Assembly: GCA_002770795.1 (NCBI GenBank)
Contig: PCTP01000118.1
Span: forward strand, 1-7,846
Origin: Gammaproteobacteria bacterium CG22_combo_CG10-13_8_21_14_all_40_8
GTDB lineage: Bacteria > Pseudomonadota > Gammaproteobacteria > Enterobacterales > GCA-002770795
Direction of reading: 5' to 3'
DNA: 7,846 nucleotides
The position numbers and the translations under genes are program-made. The notes beneath the pieces are model-generated. The model was not told the DNA's origin and did not search any database. It saw only the letters and a program-made list of their open reading frames with translations. Positions 1-5,062 of the stretch are shown piece after piece; within the stretch, counting starts at the first letter, position 1, and each line of letters starts with the position of its first letter.

Positions 1-152
1 CGATGAATTTCGTTAAATAGAGCGACTATTCGCCTCAATCCATCGAAAAATCTGACTCAATCAGGCTTGCCCTCGCTACGATCGCTATTCTCGGACAGGC
101 TCCTAGATCCCGAAATGTGAGATATCAGAACTTAGGATAAAGGTAAATAAGC
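1..152. other. Non-coding left edge with a GC-richer, possibly repeated block
   Basis: No supportable gene is seen here; every frame on both strands is broken or lacks a plausible start. Positions about 20-117 are close to 50% GC, clearly richer than the flanking genes. They contain a small bulged hairpin at 20-36 (GCGA paired with TCGC around a CTAT loop) and a 4-bp stem, CTGA/TCAG, around position 52-64. Similar short words (GAATAGCGA and GAATAGTCGC, minus strand) recur within the block. The composition and internal symmetry suggest a dispersed intergenic repeat downstream of the DUF3300 gene, but a second copy cannot be seen in this window. No strong intrinsic terminator for the DUF3300 gene is evident; the CTGA/TCAG stem is followed by a short T-run on the minus strand, which is weak. 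Confidence 0.25.
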
Positions 153-1559
153 CTAATGATCTCGTTTGTCCCCTCTTGATCTGCGATGAGAGGATGAACC
201 ATAGGAAGACGAAACGTGGGGGGATGAACGACTTTTATGCGTTCTGTTATCACTTCGCTCCCGATCATATGATGATGATGGCTCAACGCTAATGGGTGGA
301 GCTTTATTCTCTCGAGTTTCTTGATGCCTTGTAATAGGCTCAATCTTAATATTAGAAGGTTGAGGTTCATGCAAACGTCTTTCCGGGCGAACAACATCAG
401 GTCTCGTGTTATTTCTTATAGGTGGCGTCGTTTGATGCCCATTTTCACGATGACTTCCTTTTGGCTCCTCTCGAGTTGTGTGGGTTTGAGAGCCTCTAAT
501 CGGGTGACGATTCGCATTATTTGAATACTCCGTGTTACGGCTCCTATTTTGAAGTCGTTGACTCAGCAAACTATCCCGAGTTTCTGGGTGACGGGGTTCT
601 GCATCAACATTCCCACTATGACGACTATTCGTTCTATTTTGCTCCATTCTATGCTGATTATTCACCAACAAATGTTCTTGCTGACGAATAACCCGTTGCT
701 GTTCTACGCTGGGTCGACGACTATTAAATCTTTCTCGCATATGATCTGTGCGATAAGCCACGCCATGACGATGGGTGGGATTATGTTCCCATCTTCTAGC
801 TGAGTGGTGATGAATCACATGTGTTCCACCGTAGTAACCATGATTATAAGGGTGACCATAGTGATAATCACTCACCACAATATGATGTTCATGCCATGAA
901 AAAGCGCTAAAGAAAAAGTTAAATGAAATATGGACACCAGGTTCCCAATAATATAGACCTGAATAACTGGGGTAATAACTATGCCAGTACCTGGGAGGAT
1001 AATCCATCCAATACCAAGGGCCATACACGACACGGGTATCATAAACTGGCACATAAATCACTTCTGGTTCTACCGATTGAATCACGATCTTGCGCTCAAC
1101 CTTATCGACCACCATATGTTCCATCTTAGATAAACTACCAGCCTTATCGGCTTTCTGTCTTAGATTTTGAATACTGTCTAAAACCCTTTCCTCGTCTTGT
1201 AAAAAGGCATCACCCAGCTTTTGTGTCCAATCCAACTCATCACTCATTCTGGCTAAAAGCGAGGGGAAAGCCACCAAAGCCTTCACATTGGGGTCCCAAG
1301 GTTTATCATCGACCCTATTAACGGCCTCGCCACTTTTTACATCTGGATGTTCCTTAACCCAGCGATCTGCTTGAATAATTTCTATGGGATAAGTGGCAGC
1401 AATTAAAATATGGGTCAACACACTATCAGGATATAAAGCCACAGGCGCTAACATTTGCTCTAATTCAGCTTCGGTAAAAATAGGCTCGTCTTCAGCCTGA
1501 GTAAAACTTGAATGCCAACCGAAAGAGAGGGTAAATAAAATAAAAATCAGTTTTTTCAT
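153..1559 (-). CDS. DUF3300 domain-containing exported protein
   Basis: The 468-residue product starts with a Sec-type signal peptide (MKK, hydrophobic stretch to about residue 17, probable cleavage after TQA at residue 22), so it should be periplasmic or surface-associated. Residues about 30-185 match the DUF3300 family: MLAPVALYPDSVL (36-48), ATYPIEIIQADRWV (55-68), KPWDPNVKALVAFP (86-99), LDWTQKLGDAFL (109-120) and EVIYVPVYDTRVVYG (166-180). Residues 180-250 are rich in Tyr, Trp, Phe and His. From about 250 to the end the chain is low-complexity, basic and rich in His, Arg, Ser and Asn, so probably disordered. The biochemical function of DUF3300 is unknown. The start at 1559 is preferred over an in-frame ATG 11 codons upstream, because AAGAAGG lies 6 nt before it and the signal peptide then begins with MKK. 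The gene is divergent from the peptide transporter gene. I am confident of the family; the role is not assigned. Confidence 0.9.
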   Translation of the reverse strand: MKKLIFILFTLSFGWHSSFTQAEDEPIFTEAELEQMLAPVALYPDSVLTHILIAATYPIEIIQADRWVKEHPDVKSGEAVNRVDDKPWDPNVKALVAFPSLLARMSDELDWTQKLGDAFLQDEERVLDSIQNLRQKADKAGSLSKMEHMVVDKVERKIVIQSVEPEVIYVPVYDTRVVYGPWYWMDYPPRYWHSYYPSYSGLYYWEPGVHISFNFFFSAFSWHEHHIVVSDYHYGHPYNHGYYGGTHVIHHHSARRWEHNPTHRHGVAYRTDHMRERFNSRRPSVEQQRVIRQQEHLLVNNQHRMEQNRTNSRHSGNVDAEPRHPETRDSLLSQRLQNRSRNTEYSNNANRHPIRGSQTHTTREEPKGSHRENGHQTTPPIRNNTRPDVVRPERRLHEPQPSNIKIEPITRHQETRENKAPPISVEPSSSYDRERSDNRTHKSRSSPHVSSSYGSSSHRRSRGDKRDH

Positions 1560-1645
1560 GATAAACCTTCTTGTATGGGACTGTACGACCATTTAAACAT
1601 AAGTTAACTGAATACAAGCTGAATATAGCTGTTTATCTGTTAAAT

Positions 1646-1661
1646 AACCTGAACTCGGGTT
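1646..1661. promoter_or_regulatory. Short inverted repeat in the divergent spacer
   Basis: AACCTG and CGGGTT pair as a 6-bp stem (one G-T wobble if transcribed) around a 4-base loop, flanked on both sides by TAAAT. It sits roughly midway between the starts of the DUF3300 and transporter genes, where an operator for either could lie. No regulator family is recognised and the symmetry is short enough to be chance. Confidence 0.2.
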
Positions 1662-1694
1662 AAATCAGTGTTTTTCTTTGAGCAAAGATAGATC

Positions 1695-1703
1695 TGATAT
1701 ACA
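1695..1703 (+). promoter_or_regulatory. Candidate extended -10 promoter element for the peptide transporter gene
   Basis: TGATATACA fits the extended -10 pattern TGnTATAAT with two mismatches in the hexamer and lies 45 bp upstream of the transporter ATG. A TTGAGC at 1678-1683 is only 14 bp away, too close for a normal -35, so the call rests on the extended -10 alone. No good Shine-Dalgarno precedes the ATG at 1749. Confidence 0.3.
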
Positions 1704-1748
1704 CAATTCGCTAAACTCACAACAAATAATAATAATTTAGATCGCCAT

Positions 1749-3350
1749 ATGACAACACTTAGCCTAACGCCAATCCAATCTCATCCCCAAGAAACCCTTC
1801 TTTGGGGACATCCCAGAGGACTCTATGTTTGCTTCTTTACCGAAATGTGGGAGCGATTTTCTTTCTATGGTATGAAAGCCTTACTCTTTTTATACCTAAC
1901 AAAATACCATCTATTTTCTGATGATCATGGTTACAATGTACTGGGTGCATACGGCGGATTAGTTTACGCATTACCTGTCATTGGTGGCTTATTAGCCGAT
2001 CGTTATTTAGGCATGAGAAAAGCAGTCATCTTTGGTGGAAGCTTGTTGGTACTCGGGCATATGGGTATGGCCTTAGAGGGTTTTAAAGCCACCACTGTGG
2101 CTGGTGAAGTTGTGCGAGATAACCATGCACTACAGATTTTTTACTTCTCCCTGTCTCTGATTATTATGGGTGTAGGCTTTTTAAAACCCAATATCTCTAC
2201 CATTGTTGGCCAACTCTATCCACAAAATGATCCAAGAAGAGATTCAGGTTTTACCCTTTTTTATGCGGGTATTAATCTGGGTGCCACCATTGCACCATTA
2301 ATTTGTGCTTATTTGGGTGAAACTTATGGCTGGAAATATGGCTTTGGTTTAGCTGGATTTGGTATGTTGGCGGGTTTGATTGTATTTATTCGTGGTCAAA
2401 AATATTTGCGTGGTTTAGCTGAACCAAATGACCCAGTCAAATTGGCGCAAAAAAGAATGGGCCTTAAAATGGAACATTGGATTTATTTGGGTGCTATAGC
2501 TGGATTATTTTTAGTTTGGGGATTAATACAAACCCACTCTGTTGTCATTAGCATAACCAGCTGGTTACCCGCACTAAGTCCCGTCACTTGGTTTATGCAC
2601 AGCATTACCCTGGTGCTACTCAGTAGCATCATCTGGTTTGTGGCAACAAAATGCACCACTATTCAACGTCAACAAATGCTGGTGGTATTTTTCGTCATTC
2701 TTGCAGGATTAATGTTTTTTGCACTCTATGAACAAACCTACGGTTCTTGGGTCGCTTTTTCCGATCGCGTGATGAACAGACATTTCTTTGGTGTGGATTG
2801 GACTGCAGGACAACTCACCTTTTTAGGGGCGTTTTTTATTATTGCCTTAACCCCTCTCTTTACCTGGCTTTGGCCAATGCTCGCTAAAAAAGGGTTAAAT
2901 CCCAGCACACCATTAAAAATGAGCCTAGGTTTATTATTTGCGGGCCTTTCCTTTTTAGTACTGGTTATGTCCATTAACCATCCGCAGAGTAATGGCTTAA
3001 CCAGTGTATGGTATTTTATCTTGGCTTATTTGGTTTTAGAGATTGGGGAAATGATACTCTCACCGATTAGTCTCTCAGCCGTCACCCAACTTTCGGTGAA
3101 ATCTGTGGTGAGCGTCATGATGGGAGCATGGTTTTTAGGGACTTCTTATTCCGAACTCTTAGCAGCTCAGCTGAGCAAACTCTCATCTATTCAAATTGAA
3201 GAAGGCGTTGCGTTAAATATCACTGAGGCCATGGGGAAATACCAAGATCTATTTATCTTCTCCGCCAAAATTGGCCTAGCCAGTGCCTTGCTTTACTTTA
3301 TTATCACGCCACTCATGAAAAAGGGCATGCATTTAGATAGCTTGAAATAA
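1749..3350 (+). CDS. POT/PTR2-family proton-coupled oligopeptide transporter (peptide MFS transporter)
   Basis: The 533-residue integral inner-membrane protein is predicted to import di- and tripeptides in symport with protons. The family hallmarks are present in order: ExxER in TM1 (E32, E35, R36, then FSFYG), the GGLLADRYLGMRK loop (79-91), the TM4 lysine in GFLKPNIS (143-150, K146), and the second PTR2 signature FYAGIN (171-176). FFALYEQ (323-329) and a TM10 acidic residue in GEMILSP (433-439, E434) match the C-terminal half. Hydrophobic segments are consistent with the 14 helices usual for bacterial POT proteins, and the length is slightly above the usual 480-510. These residues are those known to couple proton movement to substrate in the family, so the protein looks functional. 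Exact substrate preference cannot be read. The gene appears monocistronic: divergent from the DUF3300 gene and convergent with the dehydrogenase gene. The ATG lacks a clear Shine-Dalgarno, but the next methionine (33) falls inside TM1, so the start is sound. Confidence 0.95.
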   Translation: MTTLSLTPIQSHPQETLLWGHPRGLYVCFFTEMWERFSFYGMKALLFLYLTKYHLFSDDHGYNVLGAYGGLVYALPVIGGLLADRYLGMRKAVIFGGSLLVLGHMGMALEGFKATTVAGEVVRDNHALQIFYFSLSLIIMGVGFLKPNISTIVGQLYPQNDPRRDSGFTLFYAGINLGATIAPLICAYLGETYGWKYGFGLAGFGMLAGLIVFIRGQKYLRGLAEPNDPVKLAQKRMGLKMEHWIYLGAIAGLFLVWGLIQTHSVVISITSWLPALSPVTWFMHSITLVLLSSIIWFVATKCTTIQRQQMLVVFFVILAGLMFFALYEQTYGSWVAFSDRVMNRHFFGVDWTAGQLTFLGAFFIIALTPLFTWLWPMLAKKGLNPSTPLKMSLGLLFAGLSFLVLVMSINHPQSNGLTSVWYFILAYLVLEIGEMILSPISLSAVTQLSVKSVVSVMMGAWFLGTSYSELLAAQLSKLSSIQIEEGVALNITEAMGKYQDLFIFSAKIGLASALLYFIITPLMKKGMHLDSLK

Positions 3351-3360
3351 GCTATCTAAA
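3332..3360 (+). terminator. Perfect 12-bp hairpin over the transporter stop codon
   Basis: TTTAGATAGCTT (3332-3343) pairs perfectly with AAGCTATCTAAA (3349-3360) around the loop GAAAT. The TAA stop (3348-3350) begins in the last loop base. There is no immediate T-run after the stem (CTTAAGTTCTGTTTT follows), so it is not a textbook intrinsic terminator. A role in 3'-end formation or mRNA stability at this convergent junction is inferred from position and stem quality. Confidence 0.4.
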
Positions 3361-3361
3361 C

Positions 3362-3386
3362 TTAAGTTCTGTTTTGATAAACTTAA
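3362..3386. repeat. Second inverted repeat at the convergent junction
   Basis: TTAAGTT (3362-3368) and AACTTAA (3380-3386) form a 7-bp stem around an 11-base loop that contains TTTT. It begins two bases after the previous hairpin. The two stacked stems together may form the transcription end region between the convergent transporter and dehydrogenase genes; the AT-only character makes this weak. Confidence 0.25.
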
Positions 3387-3444
3387 TGCCATTATACCGC
3401 CAAAATTTTTCATGTTTTCTCCAAACAATGAAGGGTAAAGTCTC

Positions 3445-3483
3445 TTATCATACTTCTTTATCGTACTTTTTTATCGTACTTTG
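3445..3483. repeat. Three tandem 13-bp units at the 3' end of the dehydrogenase gene
   Basis: The units are TTATCATACTTCT (3445-3457), TTATCGTACTTTT (3458-3470) and TTATCGTACTTTG (3471-3483). The third overlaps the last codons and the stop of the minus-strand dehydrogenase gene (its TTA is the TAA stop). A 13-bp period shifts the frame by one at each copy, so copy number would change what lies beyond the stop but not the stop itself. The repeats look like replication slippage. Confidence 0.7.
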
Positions 3484-4262
3484 GCGGTACGCATAATACG
3501 TCGAACCAAAGCAGGAAAGATACGATTCAGTAAAACAGCAAATCGCTCTTTGCCGCCCATCAGCGCCATGGCCTTATCTTTTTCAATGGCATTCACCATC
3601 AATCTGGCACAGATTGCAGGCTCCATGCCATTGGCTTGCACCTTATCAACACTTCCCAAAGTCGAGCCATCACCAATCAATGCATTTACAGAAATACCCG
3701 TTTTAATAAATCCTGGGCAAAGCATAGTCACCACTAAATTCTGTTGGTAAGATTCAGCCCTTAGGCTATCCATAAAACCGATTATGGCATGTTTGGCACC
3801 TGCATAACCTGATCGATAAGGCGTAGCAATAATACCAGCAATACTACTTACGGTTACAACCTGACCATGACCACTTTGCAACCAATGTGGGAGCAAGGCT
3901 TTGGTCATAGCCACTGGTGCAAAATAATCCACAGCCATTAATTTTTCATCCACTGAAATATCCGTGTCCTTAGCATAGGATCGTTGGCTAATGCCTGCAT
4001 TATTAATTAGGATATCAATCTTTTGATGGTTCTTTAAAATTTGCAGAGTTTTGGCTGCTGCTTGATGATAATCGAGCAGATCCACACGATAGCAATGATG
4101 TAACTCGGGATGACTACATTGGCTTTTGACCTTTTCTAATCGCTCCATATCACGAGCCAAAAGGAAAAGTCTGGCTCCTCGAGCAGAAAGTTCATAGGCT
4201 AAGGCTTCTCCAATACCCGAGGATGCCCCAGTTAACAAAATAGTTTTATTTTTGACTAACAT
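3471..4262 (-). CDS. SDR-family NAD(P)-dependent oxidoreductase
   Basis: This 263-residue protein is a classical short-chain dehydrogenase/reductase with a single Rossmann domain. Visible motifs are the nucleotide-binding TGASSGIG (11-18), the acidic DLLD after strand 3 (61-64), NNAG (87-90), catalytic Ser140 in VSSIAG, and Tyr153/Lys157 of YxxxK. PG follows at 183-184. Arg37 after strand 2 (LLAR) is compatible with NADP(H). The position normally held by the fourth catalytic residue, Asn in VNxxG/VNYFG, reads Asp112 (AVDYFAP). The C-terminus is basic (RRIMRTAKVR). The overall look, with VDYFAPVAMTKALLPHW, resembles the DHRS7-like group of SDRs, but the substrate is unknown. GAGGA lies 7 nt before the ATG. 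It follows yajQ on the same strand after a 95-nt gap that holds a weak terminator-like hairpin, so co-transcription is possible but uncertain. Confidence 0.92.
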   Translation of the reverse strand: MLVKNKTILLTGASSGIGEALAYELSARGARLFLLARDMERLEKVKSQCSHPELHHCYRVDLLDYHQAAAKTLQILKNHQKIDILINNAGISQRSYAKDTDISVDEKLMAVDYFAPVAMTKALLPHWLQSGHGQVVTVSSIAGIIATPYRSGYAGAKHAIIGFMDSLRAESYQQNLVVTMLCPGFIKTGISVNALIGDGSTLGSVDKVQANGMEPAICARLMVNAIEKDKAMALMGGKERFAVLLNRIFPALVRRIMRTAKVR

Positions 4263-4291
4263 GAAACATTCCTCAATAAAGATGGTACGGG

Positions 4292-4310
4292 AAAAATAGC
4301 ACAGCTATCT
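4292..4310 (-). terminator. Weak intrinsic-terminator-like hairpin after yajQ
   Basis: Reading the minus strand, AGATAGC and GCTATTT form a 7-bp stem (one G-T wobble) around a 3-base loop, and the distal arm runs into a stretch of five T residues. It lies about 48 nt after the yajQ stop and 30 nt before the dehydrogenase start. It could terminate or attenuate yajQ transcription. The short, AT-rich stem keeps the call tentative, and the same bases contain a TGCTATTTT that could instead be an extended -10 for the dehydrogenase gene. Confidence 0.35.
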
Positions 4311-4357
4311 ACTCTTAAGAGATCTCAAGATGCTCGATTTGCGCACAGGTATAGCGC

Positions 4358-4840
4358 TCACTCTCTAAAATTATTAAACTGCAGGGGTAATCCTAATTTC
4401 TCGCTTTTTAAGAAGGCAATGACTTCCTGTAAGTCATCTCTTTTCTTACCCGTGACTCGAAGTTTTTCACCCTGAATAGCAGTTTGAACTTTAAACTTGC
4501 CGTTCTTAATCATTTTTACCATTTTACGTGCAGTATCTGTATCTATTCCCTGTTTAACTTTTACTACCATATAAACCAATTTGCCGGATGCTGTAGGATC
4601 ACCAGTTTCCAAGCAACCCACATCGATTCCACGATTCACCAGCTTTTGCTGAAAAACCTCTAACATTTGTTTGGCTTGAAACTCTGATGTGGCAGTTAGT
4701 TTTACATTTTCCTCATCCTGAGTCACTGAAAAATCAACGCCCCTAAAATCAAAACGGTTGGTTAATTCTCGGGTTGTTTGATCAACTGCATTGGTTAATT
4801 CAAATTTTTCTACTTCTGAAACTATATCAAAAGATGGCAT
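4358..4840 (-). CDS. yajQ: YajQ family cyclic di-GMP-binding protein
   Basis: The 160-residue cytosolic protein belongs to the YajQ (UPF0234) family, and its length matches the usual 160-163. The N-terminus MPSFDIVSEV and the C-terminus LPLQFNNFRE are the family's most conserved ends. Between them are AVDQTTRELTNRFDFRG (18-34), the KQGID segment (96-100), IQGEKLRVTGKKRDDLQ (122-138) and AFLKSE (141-146), consistent with the two ferredoxin-like halves. Family members bind nucleotides, and a Xanthomonas homologue binds cyclic di-GMP and influences transcription and virulence; whether this one binds c-di-GMP is inference. GAGGAG lies 5 nt before the ATG, a strong ribosome binding site. A plausible promoter sits about 44 bp upstream. 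It is divergent from the macroglobulin gene and lies upstream of the dehydrogenase gene. Confidence 0.97.
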   Translation of the reverse strand: MPSFDIVSEVEKFELTNAVDQTTRELTNRFDFRGVDFSVTQDEENVKLTATSEFQAKQMLEVFQQKLVNRGIDVGCLETGDPTASGKLVYMVVKVKQGIDTDTARKMVKMIKNGKFKVQTAIQGEKLRVTGKKRDDLQEVIAFLKSEKLGLPLQFNNFRE

Positions 4841-4883
4841 ATAAGCTCCTCGTGACTGTCATAAAAAATTAAAAGTTCTACAA

Positions 4884-4912
4884 AAAATAAACCAACTTTG
4901 TGTCCAAATCAA
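4884..4912 (-). promoter_or_regulatory. Candidate sigma-70 promoter for yajQ
   Basis: On the minus strand TTGATT (4907-4912) and TATTTT (4884-4889) are separated by exactly 17 bp, each matching four of six consensus positions. The -10 lies 44 bp upstream of the yajQ ATG. A perfect TATAAT on the same strand at 5005-5010 lacks a matching -35 and is a weaker alternative. Confidence 0.45.
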
Positions 4913-4950
4913 CTATAGTCTTATTGCGATTGGTAGATTTCAACATCCAT

Positions 4951-4968
4951 CAAAATCAGGCAATTTTG
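4951..4968. promoter_or_regulatory. 18-bp inverted repeat between yajQ and the macroglobulin gene
   Basis: CAAAAT (4951-4956) and ATTTTG (4963-4968) are perfect 6-bp arms around CAGGCA. Lying in a 222-bp divergent spacer, it could be an operator serving one or both genes. No known regulator's consensus is recognised, and short AT-rich palindromes occur by chance. Confidence 0.25.
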
Positions 4969-5062
4969 TGGCTTTGTCGTGACTTAGCTTGCACATTCTT
5001 CATTATTATACAGGATTCAGCTTATTATTTATCTCTAGAATATAACGTGCTACCTTAAACGG

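Noticed and set aside
125..397. 90-codon minus-strand frame overlapping the end of the DUF3300 gene
   Set aside because: It is the same strand in another frame, within the low-complexity tail, with no start signal and no family resemblance.
321..1129. Several plus-strand open frames of 60-90 codons opposite the DUF3300 gene
   Set aside because: They lie antisense to a well-supported gene whose repetitive, stop-poor codon use creates them; no ribosome binding sites or recognisable domains.
2738..2974. Minus-strand frame inside the peptide transporter gene
   Set aside because: Antisense shadow of conserved transmembrane coding sequence.
3445..3483. CRISPR-like array
   Set aside because: The units are 13 bp and directly abutting, with no spacers and no cas genes nearby.
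3481..3750. Plus-strand frame opposite the dehydrogenase gene
   Set aside because: Antisense to intact SDR motifs; no supporting start signal.
4311..4330. Overlapping palindromes CTCTTAAGAG and GAGATCTC between yajQ and the dehydrogenase gene
   Set aside because: Short self-complementary words with no T-run and no promoter spacing; likely chance.
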